Positions 31,201-40,376 are shown, numbered from the stretch's first letter. The stretch is 64,000 nt of DNA from Owenia fusiformis (GCA_903813345.2 CAIIXF020000004.1:12796196-12860195), one strand, 5' to 3'. Made by a program: numbers and translations. Notes: generated by a model not told the origin, from the sequence alone.

Positions 31201-33988
31201 TCAAACTAACCACAGTGCACCCAATATATATAATAACAATATATATAACAACATAAATACAACATGGATAACCACGTACAAAAGTATATTCGTGTATACT
31301 TGCGATCCTGGTTTTACCTTATATGGCAACCCTGCAATTACCTGTAACGAAACAGGTAACTGGTCAGCCCTACCAGAATGTACCATTAAAGACTGTCTTG
31401 ATCCTCTGCCCGTCAATAATTCAATAAGATACCCGGATGATGTCAACATGACAACTGCGTTCACATCTGTGGTCGAATATGAATGTGACCTTGGATATAC
31501 CATGATGGGAACACGTGTCATCACATGTGATCAAAATGGACGGTGGACCGTTCAGCCAACTTGTGAGATTAACAACTGTGGCCTCCCAAATGATATACAA
31601 TTTGGAAACATATCTCTCCTAAATGGCACCACTAACCATAGGGATATGATACAGTACATATGTGAAGATGGGTATTATTTGGAAGGAAATGATATGGTTA
31701 GGTGTCGAGCCAATGCGACGTGGGATGCATTGCCACCTGTTTGTTTACCAGTTGATTGTGGAACCATTGCCATAGATGGAGGTTGGGTGAACGATTACAA
31801 TGATGGTAAGATACCAACATGTTGCTTATCAGCATACTGACGGATGAGCATATAACTTGTATAAAGTGACGCTTAAAAGAATGCGTAGTATTGCCCAATC
31901 TTTTCGCAAATATATATTTCCAATTAATCAATATTATTCTAATAATTTGGTATACCTCGATAATATTGTAATCTGAAAGATTGTGAATTTTACATCAAAA
32001 TGTATATTTGAAATATATCCATAGGTACGGCATTCAAAGCAAAAGCAACAGTCGAATGTGCTACTGGATATGTGATGATTGGTAATGACACAATGGTCTG
32101 CGAGGCATCTGCAATATGGAGAACAACACCTGAATGTTCCTTTGTTGGCTGTGGTCCACCTACATCAGTCTCAAATGGTATGGTTCGCTCCGGTCCAAAC
32201 GATAAATGGTACACTTCTGGTGAGCTCAAGGGGGAGACAAATATATCAACTATTTATGGCAGTACTGTGGAATATAAATGTGAAAGTGGATATGATTTAT
32301 TTGGAGATAGCCAAATGCTTTGTCTTGATAGTGGGTTATGGACAGTAGCTCCCGTTTGTCAGCCAAAAGACTGTGGGCGACCTCCATTGGTTAAAGGTCT
32401 GCTTGTACACAGTATGGACAACACAACTTCATATGGCTCAATGATCAACTTCACTTGCGAGTATGGATATACAATTCATGGCACTAGTAGCATTTCCTGT
32501 GATGGCAATGGGAACTGGACTGCGTTACCAACCTGTGAATTGATACTCTGCCCTGAAATTGACCCAAGTATTCATAATGCAACGTTTTACGTCATTTTGA
32601 GAGAAATACAAATTCTTGATATGAGGCCCATTGATGTATTTGTCCAAGGTAAAGAACCAATAACAGATGATTACAGTGATGGCAGTGGGTTGGACGATGA
32701 CGTCAGTAAAAACAGTGATATCAGTGAAAGTGGTGACGTCAGTGGGGGTGGCGAATTGAATGGAAGTGGAGGCACCAGTGGATATGGAGACGAGATTGGA
32801 AGTGGAGAGCCCATAAAATATACTACAGACAGTACATTTTCTAGCGGTGTTACTGATGGGCTACTTGATATACATAATCAGGGCATTTCTAATAACAATG
32901 AAGCCTTTTTAAGTAAACACATGCAAACTGCTATGAACCCAGTTTTCATTAGACTGGACAATATTTCAAGACTTGTTAACGCTACAATAGATAGCATTGT
33001 AGCCTACACTTGTGAAGTAAATGCTGTTTTGGTGGGGAATCAAAATGTGACATGTCTTCCCAATGGGACATGGTCGCAAACACCAGAATGTCGACCCGAC
33101 TGTGGTGCCCCACCTCCATACCCATTTGGCAACCCTAACGCAAGAAAGGGCCGACCGACTGCATCAGTGACTTTACTCGACAACACTTGGATGGGAACAT
33201 TATACAAAAGCAAAGCAAGATACAATTGTACAGTAAGGTATTTCGGCATAAAAGGGGTTGATATCGCAACATGTAAACTGAATGGAAAATGGTCTATTGA
33301 AAATATTAAAACAGATTGCAGTTTTATAAATTGCTTTGAGATTCCCAACGTAAAAGACGCCATAGTAGTACATAAACCAGAAAATACATACCTCGGAGCT
33401 AAAGTTGTATACGAGTGTTTGTCCAATACAACACAAGCTGAAAAACAAGACATCACACCACAGTTGAAATACATTTACCCGGTGGCTGTACAACAGAAAC
33501 CTAAAGGACCCAACAGTATTTATGTAACGGAGTGTCTACCAAATGGTTGGTCTCCAATTCCAATTTGCGACGAATCAGCAGATGTTAAAACTACTCTGAG
33601 CCCTCAGACCAAAACACCTCAAGGAGCATTGATCGACGTTGCAACCATTCCTCATGTTTCGACTGTAACCATGCAATCAACAATGGATACAAGTGCAGCA
33701 TTGGTTGACACTAACACAGCTACAACAACATTTGGAGCCTTAACAACAATTGAGCCTAATACTAAGTATAAACCTATAAAAAGGATTCAAATTCCCCCAG
33801 AGGAATCGCCAGAGAGTCTATTAATTGGACCACCTTGGTTAGTTATTGTAATAAGCTGGTTTATCTTCATTGCCCTGACTGACGTACCAACAATATATAA
33901 GCATGTTAGAATAGCGTGTTTAGATATTAAATCATATCGAAAATATACAGCACATCAAAGTAACAAAATAGATTCATGTGATACATGA
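19215..33988 (+). CDS. Mosaic membrane protein: PAN, C-type lectin, trefoil, 2 unknown modules, 25 CCP, TM
   Basis: Eleven exons can be joined by eye (listed individually below). Without the optional hevein-like exon the joined coding length is 7,800 nt after allowing for one extra base in exon 8, about 2,599 residues. Order: signal peptide, six-cysteine PAN/apple-like module, C-type lectin domain split by an intron, trefoil (P-type) domain, two ~200-residue unknown modules, 25 CCP/sushi modules, Thr-rich stalk, one transmembrane helix, short cytoplasmic tail. All junctions from exon 2 onwards are phase 1, the usual pattern for shuffled extracellular modules. Predicted type I surface protein. 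Ligand recognition or mucosal/complement-like defence is an inference from the domain mix (lectin, chitin-binding, trefoil and CCP). Asn-X-Ser/Thr sites are very numerous. I do not recognise a named orthologue; SVEP1-like annotations would be expected from CCP content alone. Confidence 0.92.
19720..19935 (-). repeat. Dispersed ~210-bp repeat, copy in intron 1
   Basis: Inverted copy of the sequence at 34012-34225. Shared stretches include TATACCTAACCC(A/C)TAGAAATGCAT and CCTTATTAACATCTAACAGT. The two copies flank the gene, one in intron 1 and one just after the stop codon. Type unknown, probably a SINE- or MITE-like element. Confidence 0.85.
20005..20044 (+). CDS. Exon 2: signal peptide h-region
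   Basis: Acceptor TTCTTTTCTTTCAG, 40 nt, donor TCAG|GTCAGT. Reads VIIGSFTVLPIQS plus one base, completing a hydrophobic signal sequence with exon 1. Ends in phase 1, the phase used by every later exon. Confidence 0.75.
20486..20713 (+). CDS. Exon 3: PAN/apple-like six-cysteine module
   Basis: Acceptor ATACTTTCAG, donor CCGA|GTGAGT; phase 1 in and out. The module starts EDCYMERVPD and has six cysteines in apple-like spacing: DCY, NCESSC, GCVGIYR, QCYYLKF and a closing RC. PAN/apple modules mediate protein or carbohydrate contacts in extracellular proteins. It is short (~75 residues) but within range. The spacing supports PAN_1-like; a profile search would be needed to separate PAN from an unrelated six-Cys module. 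Confidence 0.75.
20854..21550. repeat. Intronic minisatellite, ~43-bp unit
   Basis: About 15 copies of a unit of the form CCATACAACAAGGGTTAAAT followed by GGGCCTTGATGATATCACGG. Unit length is ~43 bp with several indels, best preserved at 21160-21440. It lies wholly inside the intron between exons 3 and 4. A 67-codon ORF over its 3' edge is not a gene. Confidence 0.9.
21939..22172 (+). CDS. Exon 4: N-terminal half of C-type lectin domain
   Basis: Acceptor CAATTCTTTCAATATCCAG, donor CATG|GTAATT; phase 1 in and out. The exon reads SVTRCPLTRWDYIAELDMCY, then a conserved lectin core: YKCDVMGGSLVKF, then a leucine-rich helix region, then YYIGLSLNN. This matches the C-type lectin fold (first Cys, A..KC...GG.LV, then the Y.IGL strand). 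It continues in frame into exon 6, not exon 5. An upstream AG (21898) would need phase 0 and is rejected because exon 3 ends in phase 1. Confidence 0.9.
22227..22870. repeat. Intronic inverted-repeat patch around AGCTACACG motifs
   Basis: GTTAAGCTACACGTTTTTGA (22235) and GTGAAGCTACACGTTTTTCA (22640) are direct copies, and an inverted relative, GGCGTGTAGCTTTATCTC, lies at 22849. This suggests one or two decayed MITEs. Boundaries are approximate. Confidence 0.4.
23260..23439 (+). CDS. Exon 5 (optional): hevein-like chitin-binding module
   Basis: Acceptor TCTTCTTTCATTTCGTAG, 180 nt, donor ATTCCAG|GTAGTA; phase 1 in and out, so it can be included or skipped without a frame change. It reads WRCGPYNDREC, then PCCSAAGWCGITEAHC, then a VDYR motif. 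CCS..GWCG.T..HC is the signature of the type 1 chitin-binding (hevein-like) fold; six of the usual eight cysteines are present. It sits inside the intron that divides the lectin domain between exons 4 and 6. Constitutive inclusion would interrupt the lectin fold, so it is probably a cassette or alternative exon, a relict, or a rearrangement. Confidence 0.6.
23640..24440. repeat. Intronic cluster of GAATATG(G/A)CAT motifs
   Basis: Two clusters (23680-23830 and 24320-24420) repeat short units such as GCGGAATATGACAT and GAATATGCCATAT every ~20-25 bp in both orientations, with matching ACCGCGT(G/A) ends. This probably marks the two ends of one decayed foldback element of ~750 bp. Confidence 0.5.
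24491..24968. repeat. Perfect-looking 239-bp tandem duplication in an intron
   Basis: 24491-24729 and 24730-24968 match base for base over the parts I compared (for example ATCTCTTGATCAGTTGATAG and the CTTCTGGCTCTCCGGG end). It lies in the intron before exon 6. High identity means a recent duplication or an assembly duplication. Confidence 0.92.
25280..25450 (+). CDS. Exon 6: C-terminal half of C-type lectin domain
   Basis: Acceptor TTTTTACTCATTTTAG, donor CGGG|GTAGGT; phase 1 in and out. It reads DFRWMSDNSQISPDIKSM, PYGCYYYSEENGSPAIYHQTC and EMYVCESKRG, the second half of a long-form lectin domain with its closing cysteines (GC..TC..VC). The canonical Ca-binding sugar motifs (EPN or QPD, and WND) are absent, so calcium-dependent sugar binding of the usual kind is doubtful. 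Confidence 0.88.
25834..26013 (+). CDS. Exon 7: trefoil (P-type) domain
   Basis: Acceptor GCTTTTTCACAG, donor CAAG|GTAATG; 180 nt, phase 1 in and out. It reads MRCRIPQQFRITCGWTGITE, then YQCNSIGCCFDL and GPACF. This is the P-type signature: R..CG..GIT...C...GCCFD....P.CF, with all six cysteines. Trefoil domains are typical of mucus-associated secreted and membrane proteins. Exactly the same length as exon 5. Confidence 0.93.
26331..26925 (+). pseudogene. Exon 8: unknown module, copy 1, with internal frameshift
   Basis: Acceptor TTAACATTTCAG, donor ACAT|GTACGT. Reading starts ICTSRSGFVDIKG and runs to DISLRLQ in one frame, then must shift +1 to continue SGSYNPSNISVV, ending DDWSLNKYTFTGTRYAVK and GSCP. 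The shift is confined to 26562-26593, between a TAA closing the second frame and a TAA closing the first. After removing one base the exon is 594 nt, phase 1 in and out, and aligns along its whole length with exon 9. Either a null allele, a sequencing or assembly error, or true damage; the intact downstream exons argue for an error or a recent allele. Fold and function unknown. Confidence 0.7.
27264..27869 (+). CDS. Exon 9: unknown ~200-residue module, copy 2
   Basis: Acceptor TATGTTTATACAG, donor TCCAG|GTAAAC; 606 nt, phase 1 in and out. It begins MCYEPNGIYNMLGD and ends DEWQRNKYSWIGTTYLVDFK then EDCP. Shared with exon 8: a first-strand Cys, D(I/V)WL.FGK, (D/N)(I/V)(S/T)(L/M)RLQ, and D(D/E)W..NKY(T/S)(F/W).GT.Y. 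Few cysteines, mixed beta-like pattern. I do not recognise the family. Confidence 0.88.
28086..31805 (+). CDS. Exon 10: giant exon with CCP modules 1-19 and part of 20
   Basis: Acceptor CTGCATTTTCAATAG, donor GATG|GTAAGA; 3,720 nt in a single open exon, phase 1 in and out. It encodes 19 complete CCP/sushi modules (four Cys, a conserved W before the last Cys) and the first part of a twentieth. Modules start at about 28262, 28442, 28622, 28793, 29018, 29198, 29375, 29600, 29786, 29963, 30188, 30362, 30542, 30770, 30947, 31130, 31388, 31571 and 31751. Modules 5-16 form four ~580-588-bp triplets (long, PIVVTTY-type, SNTLTTVYQ-type). CCPs are usually encoded one per exon, so fusion into one exon suggests intron loss or retro-copy expansion. 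Dense N-glycosylation sites. Confidence 0.97.
28793..31129 (+). repeat. Four tandem three-CCP super-repeats
   Basis: Triplets at 28793-29374, 29375-29962, 29963-30541 and 30542-31129 (582, 588, 579 and 588 bp). Each holds a long ~75-residue CCP starting V(D/N)CG with a ~15-residue insertion, a CCP with NST...P...TTY, and a CCP with N(A/S)(H/E)R(T/L)D(S/T)N.LTTVY; the last triplet is the most diverged. CCP2-4 (28262-28792) resemble a fifth, older triplet. The arrangement recalls the long homologous repeats of complement receptor 1, with three modules instead of seven. Confidence 0.88.
32025..33988 (+). CDS. Exon 11: CCP 20-25, Ser/Gly/Asp insert, stalk, TM helix, tail
   Basis: Acceptor AATATATCCATAG, phase 1, open to the TGA at 33986-33988. 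It finishes CCP20, then encodes CCP21-25. CCP23 (from ~32540) is interrupted by a ~130-residue insert rich in Asp, Ser and Gly (about 32660-32815), with several Ser-Gly pairs beside acidic residues. CCP24 and 25 are irregular. A Thr-rich mucin-like stalk (about 33580-33770) is followed by the transmembrane segment PPWLVIVISWFIFIALTDV and a ~33-residue basic tail with three tyrosines. Last exon; topology type I. Confidence 0.94.
32660..32815 (+). other. Candidate glycosaminoglycan-attachment segment
   Basis: Within CCP23 the sequence contains SDGSGLDDD, SESGDVSGGGELNGSGG and GYGDEIGSGEP: repeated Ser-Gly with nearby acidic residues, the pattern used by xylosyltransferase in proteoglycan cores. 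Attachment is an inference from composition. Confidence 0.45.
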
Positions 33989-34011
33989 TCACTTGTGCAT
34001 TATCACTCAAC

Positions 34012-34225
34012 TAAACCTTGCATTTGGTGTTCATGAGCAGCCCGTTTGGCTTATTAGTAATGATTTTGTTATTTGTTTTTTTATTTGTATGTTCCTTATG
34101 AATGGTTTATCGGATGACTGTTAGATGTTAATAAGGTACTTCCAAAAATATACTTAACAATACAATTGGACAAACAGAGTATCTTATGCATTTCTAGGGG
34201 TTAGGTATAGTAGAGTGATCATGAC
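34012..34225 (+). repeat. Dispersed ~210-bp repeat, copy after the stop codon
   Basis: Inverted partner of 19720-19935. It begins ~25 nt after the stop codon of the membrane-protein gene and so is probably part of its 3' UTR. Confidence 0.85.
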
Positions 34226-34598
34226 GTGAAATATACTCTCGTTCTCCCCAAATATAGAGCGTTTTAAGGTCACCCTTTATTGGCAGAACATATCATAACA
34301 TGTAGTTACATCAACTCTTAATCGTAATGCAGTATGTGACTGTCGTTAGGGTTATTGAAGAGATTAAATAGAAGGCAGCTGCAAGTCAAACAAACAATAA
34401 CACTTTAAGTAAATCTTCAAATGAATGAACAATGCAAAGTTAGAAACATAATGTATGAAACTTAACATTAAAATTATCATTAACACGCAGTATTAACACA
34501 TTTTGAAGGGCTCTGCCCATACGTTATGTTTTAGATGGTGTGCTTAAATGGTTATATAATATTGTCTGCAAAATAAGGTGATATATAAAATAAGGAAT

Positions 34599-34604
34599 AA
34601 TAAA
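34599..34604 (+). promoter_or_regulatory. Candidate poly(A) signal of the membrane-protein gene
   Basis: AATAAA ~610 nt past the stop codon. It is one of several AT-rich candidates; another AATAAA lies near 34901. Not distinguishable without transcripts. Confidence 0.25.
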
Positions 34605-34639
34605 CATAGGATTACGCAGATGGATATACACAATGCTAG

Positions 34640-34790
34640 AGCAAGGTATTTTAGACAACTTCTGTAACAACCAAAATGTGTGGAAAGGAGTGGTATCGAT
34701 ATGGAGAACTGAATTCAACAATGATGTTCTCTTAAACCAATCATAGAAAACATTCTGTAAAAAACACGGTATTTTATGTAATGTTGACTG
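34640..34790 (-). mobile_element. Small inverted LINE fragment
   Basis: The minus strand reads GTTCTCCATATCGATACCAC, matching the plus strand near 35377 (GTTCTTCATATCGATACCAC) inside the LINE remnant. Only ~60 bp are clearly shared. Confidence 0.4.
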
Positions 34791-34987
34791 ATTGACAACA
34801 ATTTAATGCGAAAATTATTTAGAAATATTTTATATAACTGTTTTTGTAAACATTTTTTTAGTGCAATTGTTTTTGCTCCTTTCTACCAATTCTTGAGAAT
34901 GAAATAAAATGTTTTTCCGAACCTTGTTGGAACAAAATAGCAAATACAACATGTTTTTAGACCTCTCAATATAATACTTATACAAAG

Positions 34988-35125
34988 GAATTTTGGGTTG
35001 ATTTTAAAAAAGTATTCAAATAATTTAAACAAAATCCCCCCAAAATTGATAAAAATCAAGATAAACATTTTATTTCATTAACAAGATACTTTTTTTTAAA
35101 ATCAACCAAAATTTTCATTGAACAA
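34988..35125. mobile_element. Small hairpin MITE (copy A)
   Basis: TTTTGGGTTGATTTTAAAAA at the left and its near-complement at the right; ~135 bp. The second copy is at 51733-51870 in segment B. Confidence 0.6.
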
Positions 35126-35282
35126 TTACAATAGACCTAAACATGTTGTGTTTATGTCGTTTTGTTCCAATGAGGTTCGGAAAGATGTTTCATTTCACTC
35201 TGGAAACATGATACCAACAGCAAAACAAGTGTTTGATGTGTTTTCTAAAACAATATAGATGAAAGTATATATATATATTTTT

Positions 35283-36062
35283 AAATTATATTGTAACCGT
35301 TCAAAAGATGACCATTAAATTTTAAAGTTTTTAGATTTTTTTATGACTGGTTCAAGAGAAACGTGTGTTCAAAAAGTTCTTCATATCGATACCACTCCTT
35401 TGGAATACTGAGTTCAATGATTTGAATTGGTCAAAAATTTGGTATATGGGGAAGAATATCAAAGAAACAAGAATTAAAAGTTTAGTTTATAAAATTATTC
35501 ATCGTGCATATCCAACTCAAATACATTTATACAATTGGAAAATAAATGTAGTATCAAGAAAATGTAAAAGTTGCTTAGATGAAAATGACACATATGAACA
35601 CTTTTTTGAAAAATGCAGGAAAGCCAAAACTTTGTGGAAAAATATAAATAAAATTGAAGATTAAGTTTTGTAAATGTATTCGATTAACTGCAAAACACAT
35701 CTTGTTACTGTATAAACACAAAAACAAATATGAAGAAAATTATTGTAGTTAGTCATTCAAATAGCGAAATTGTGCATCTCCAAATTTAGATTTGGTGAGC
35801 ATCCCAATTTGCCAATGCTATTTGACTTTGAAGTAAGATTACGATAATTCATTCAATTATTTTTCCAATTATATAAATGTATTTGGGTTGGATATGCAAT
35901 CATAATTAGTCATTCAAATGGCGAAATTGTACATCTCCAAATTTAAAAGTGAGCATCCCAATTTGCCAATGCTATTTGAATTTGAAGTAGGATTACGAAA
36001 TGTCATAGTATGGGGAATGTGTGTTGAAATGTTATGTATGTGTGAAATAAATTTGAATTGAA
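35283..36062 (+). mobile_element. Non-LTR retrotransposon 3' end (LINE remnant, copy A)
   Basis: The 99-codon frame at 35365-35664 resembles the C-terminal end of LINE reverse-transcriptase proteins: an Arg/Lys-rich helix (ETRIKSLVYKIIHRAYPT), a Trp strand, then a CCHC knuckle (CKSCLDENDTYEHFFEKC) and KTLWKN. About 400 bp of 3' UTR with an internal repeat (CATCCCAATTTGCCAATGCT twice) follows, ending in GTGAAATAAATTTGAATTG and a short A run at 36062. The reverse-transcriptase core is missing, so this is a 5'-truncated insertion. Confidence 0.75.
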
Positions 36063-37881
36063 AAATCATCCTGTTCACTGTTCAGTAACTAGTATGACAA
36101 TAACAATTCACTTTTATACTGTATTTTTTTTAATTAAAATCAATGTAACATATTAGAAATACAGTGCGTAATTTTCATTAAATATAGGCCTACGTTGAAT
36201 CTCGATCAGTAAAAAGTTAGAAAAGATTACCATAGAAACGATAGGTTGGCAGGTAAGGATCCTATTAAAGTGTTTGCTTGCCTTTCGATTAAGCCATTTT
36301 AATGAGACCTGTGGAATACACGGACCGGTTGGTGCTCCGTGGGGTCGGTCTTTTTCGTAAACCCAAAATAAAACGGTCGAAGAAAAAGTCAAATGAGGAA
36401 AATGATAACACGCAGACAATGCAATTAAAGGTAAAAAGAGCGATTACGTAATTGTTTATGAACTGGTGCTCTAGTAAGTTGAATTCAGTGTTGGAAATTT
36501 TTACGCAAATACATATCCCGTTTTTGCGATTTTGAAGTTTCGCGGTTATCAATTTTCGCTCATTTTTAGTGTGTTGAAATTTAGCGGCCATATTCATTTT
36601 CACGAATTTGAAACTTTTAAAAAATTTCCAGCTTCTCACCCCCGTTTCAATATTAGCCGCATAATTTTTCGGCCTTTTAGGTTATAAATTTGTCATTATT
36701 TTGATTTTCGACCATTAAAGACGTACTTGGATCTGTGCACGCAGTTCGAATACCGCGCCGTGAACATGAACACATCAACATAATGTTATTTTATTGCCAT
36801 AATGATATCTTCTTCCTCAAAGAGGCAACTATTACATTGATAAATCCCCAGGATTAAACGGATTCACAAGTGAAGACGTCTTCTTGCAATTCTTGCGTTT
36901 GGCCTACCAAAAATGAAAAAGCCTCCTTACCAGTGTCACACCTCAGTTTATTTTTTTCGGCACAAGATTTTCTAGTATAGTTGTATTAGGCCTATGCATA
37001 ATGTAAATGAAACAAATGGGCTATAAACAGCCTGAAAATCATCAAAAAGTTCAACAATACGTCTTGCTGCATAGGGTTTTAGCAATGGTTTTGATTATAA
37101 CCATGGGCTTTCAACTCTAATTGAAAGCCCATGTTTAAAACTTCTGACATGAACGCTAGCGTAAGATATACTGTAAGGAAGATATGAATACTTTCTGTTT
37201 TATTATTTGAGGCTTTGAAAACCACGAGTCTTCGATAATTTTGTTTTCATACTTATCTAGTGTTTATTACCTATCTAATGATTATCCATGACTTTTAAAT
37301 TTCCCGCATATTTTCATAACCGGAAGTTAATCCAAATCGAGGCAAAATTAGGAAAAATTGAAAAAATGCTGTCTTCATATTTTGTACATTTTTATCTCGT
37401 TAGGAATTGAATTGTTCAAAAAATACAGAATAGTAGAACAGCGTCAAATTTGCTTGCGTGGTTGTGTTTAAATGTATGCGAATACGTGCCAATGGACGGA
37501 GAGACGTTGAGAAGTAGAGAGTAGTTAAAAAACTCAATTATCACCCACGGCTTCGACAGACACTTTCAACACATTGTAAGCATTCTTGATTTATTTGCGA
37601 TGGTTTATTTTGTACATGTATATGTACAAAAACCACCTTATATCGTTGCAATGTAATTATGTGAGGCGAAATGCAATGCCAGATCTGAGTCAATATGTTT
37701 TAGTCTGTGTCAATTTACTGAACACAGCTGGCTCAAAAGCCAGCTGACACACCGTTAGAATATACCGGCTTGTGAAGAGTTTTTCCCCAATTTCCAGCTG
37801 GTGCGCTGGCATAAGTAACGGTATTTAGGAAGATAATTGAATATTACTTGCCCTTTTTTTGACGCGTGGTGTCAACAAGTC
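36063..37881. other. Duplicated non-coding region, copy A
   Basis: Blocks 36437-36600 and 36838-37717 match segment B. The ORFs on the minus strand (36153-36639) are preserved only as part of that identity. A hairpin, GGGCTTTCAACTC..TTGAAAGCCC, sits at 37106-37133. At 37096-37099 lies the empty target site of the B-only element at 54651-57322. No gene recognised. Confidence 0.5.
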
Positions 37882-39449
37882 CTACTACTTTTTTCAAGGC
37901 CTGACTTCGTCGCTAACATGCTAAATATAAGAGTTAGCTGACGTTTGGGAGTCTGACTTACCTTCTAAAGGTTGGAACCCGAATCTTAATGAAACCATAT
38001 CACCCCAAGTAAAAAGACATGGCAATTCTCATGTAATAATTGGTTTAAAGTGGGAATATCGATTGCCGAGTCGTATCCAATGATCCTGGGCCTATCGTAA
38101 AATGAAAGCTTTGAATATGTTGTTGCCTTTAAAAATGTATCTATTTTCCATGTATGCAACTAGAATTTGTGCACATACCTTATAACGATTGATAATGTCA
38201 AAGGAAAATCCTCTAATTCTTCGTCATAATTTCTCCTTCGATGTCCGCCATTTTTTATTAAACCGGAAGTTTTTCTCTGACGTCCGCGCAATGTTTTTTC
38301 ACTTTTATATCAGATTTCGCTTCGGATTCAACATTTAATGCTTTCTAATATTAATTTAGTGTTTTCTATCAGAAAGATTTCATAAAAAGACTCACACTAT
38401 CAGAGATTTTATGGATTCGAGCAGCCAGAAAAATTAGTTTCAATTTCACCCGCTAGGTGTTTCGACGTCGAATTGGAAAGAATTTGAAAAATCTATGAGT
38501 GGGACTCCTTGTATGGAATTGTTGATTCTAAACGATTTGCCAGTTCTACTGGTTGATGAATATTGCCATATGCATACATTTTTATAAAATAGGAATAAGG
38601 AAGAAGATGTTGGACCAAACTTCACCCCGATAGCTCAGAAAAGGTAAAATTTCTCCATTTTTCTCTCCACAGACCTTAGAGCCGCTTTAACTTTGGTCTA
38701 ATAATTATGCATTTTGATAAAAGTTAACCTATTTGTTAAATGAGCATTAAATCAATGAAAGTTGAATGCCAATAAATAGCTATTTATTACACCTATTTAT
38801 TATTCTAACAACTATGTTATAATGCTCTTTGAATAATTGGGTAACTTTTTGTCATCCTTGCTACCCTAGGTGATAAAAATTAGCTAATTGTTAAGATTGG
38901 ACTTATAAGAAATGTGGCAGTGAGTATTAGCAAAATATTAACTTTCCCGCTCTTTTTAAACCAAAAGAAAAATGGCTGACAAAGAATGTTCAACTGTAAG
39001 AGATTTGGGTAATTTTATGATTTTATAACAATAGTATGAAAATGACCAATCAAATATAGATTCAGAAGTTACTGACATACTTGAACATTCTGCATGTCTA
39101 CTTTGTGAGAGGTAAAATGTAAGTATTGCTGTTTTATTCCAGTTTAGATGGGCAAATCTTCTTTTCTTTGTGAATTTATGAAGGTTAAATTTTAATTCTT
39201 CATACAGTCAAACTGGTCAAGCATAAATGTGTTGTGTATGACCAATTGTACCATGCAGTAAAAATTATAAGGTATTTTATAAAGATTATGAAGATAAATA
39301 CTGCTGGAGGCCTAGCCTAGAGGGTCCTTCAATAACTGTGAGCCTTCTGGCCTTCAGGACAATTCTGAATAGGTAAAATTATCAGTGATGTCCCATAATA
39401 ATTGCTTATATCATCTTACATACCCAGGGCCAACCTAAAATGAAAAATT

Positions 39450-39770
39450 TGCGTGAGATTTCCAAAAATTGTGGTACTTTTACAGGAGATTTTTCCAAAA
39501 TCTGGTAGTTTTAAAAAAATTGGTAGTTTTCGCCGTAGATTTTTAAAAATCAGGAGTTTTTTAGGTGAATTTTGAAACAACTGGAGTTTTTACGGTAGAT
39601 TTGAAATAAAACGGTACTTTTTTAAAAAAGCGGATTATCTCCAGTTTTTTTCTAATAAAAGCAATAGTTTTTGCGGTAAATTCTGCAAAAAGTGGTACTT
39701 TTGTGGGAGATTTTTACAAAATCCGTATAGTTTTTGCAAGAAATTTTGAAAAACTTTGGACTTTGCCATG
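39450..39770. repeat. Degenerate short tandem repeats, ~35-40 bp
   Basis: Repeated phrases of the form TGGTA(G/C)TTTT..G(C/T)GGTAGATTTTT..AAAA, about eight copies with variable spacing. Non-coding. Confidence 0.5.
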
Positions 39771-39959
39771 AATTAATTTATACGCTTTGCATGGCCAGAT
39801 TTGAATATTCACGCAAATTACATATACGTCACACATTTACTTCGAATTTGTGTGTCCCTACCCACCTAATTTTACATATTATTTAATGTTTTTGGTTCTT
39901 ATAGTAGAAAATAAATTTTGTAGACCATAATGCATCTTGGGTAAGAGTAATGCAACAAA

Positions 39960-40330
39960 TAGGTTTTAAATAGCTAATAAATAGGTAATACTCTGTTAAT
40001 TCTTAGCTAACGAATACCTAAAAAATTTATCATGCAAATTAGAGAATATTACCACAATAAATATGTACAATATTTAGGTAATATTCTGTTAACATATAGC
40101 TTATTATTGGAAGATAATCAATACATGATTATTAGATTTCTAATTTTACCTAATTATTACAATGTAATTTTCATTTAATAATCAGTCAATATTCTACATG
40201 AGCGTTGAATGTTAACAATACCTTATTATTAACACCTATTTATTAACGTAATTCTCTCTAATTTGCATGATAAATTTTTCAGGTATTTGTTAGCTAAGAA
40301 TTAATAGAGTATTACCTATTTATTGTCAAT
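39960..40330. mobile_element. AT-rich inverted-repeat element
   Basis: AGGTAATACTCTGTTAATTC near 39990 is the inverted counterpart of GAATTAATAGAGTATTACCT near 40299, and inversion continues through TTAGCTAA and CATGCAAATTAGAGA. A related fragment (AATAGCTATTTATTACACCT) lies at 38777-38800. Confidence 0.65.
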
Positions 40331-40376
40331 ATTTTCCCATTGACTTTTTTCACTTGGGACCTTTGTTCCGTCAACC

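Noticed and set aside
28194-31931. Many secondary ORFs on both strands across the CCP exons (e.g. 29914-30267 minus, 31201-31524 minus)
   Set aside because: They are shadows of the 1,216-codon CCP frame; their peptides lack any domain and follow the repeat structure.
32696-32745. Two TGACGTCA (CRE-like) octamers 37 bp apart
   Set aside because: They fall inside coding sequence for the Asp/Ser/Gly-rich insert and are explained by repeated DDVS/GDVS codons.
33040-33474. 144-codon minus-strand ORF
   Set aside because: Lies opposite the CCP24-25 coding sequence and has no recognisable domain or splice support.
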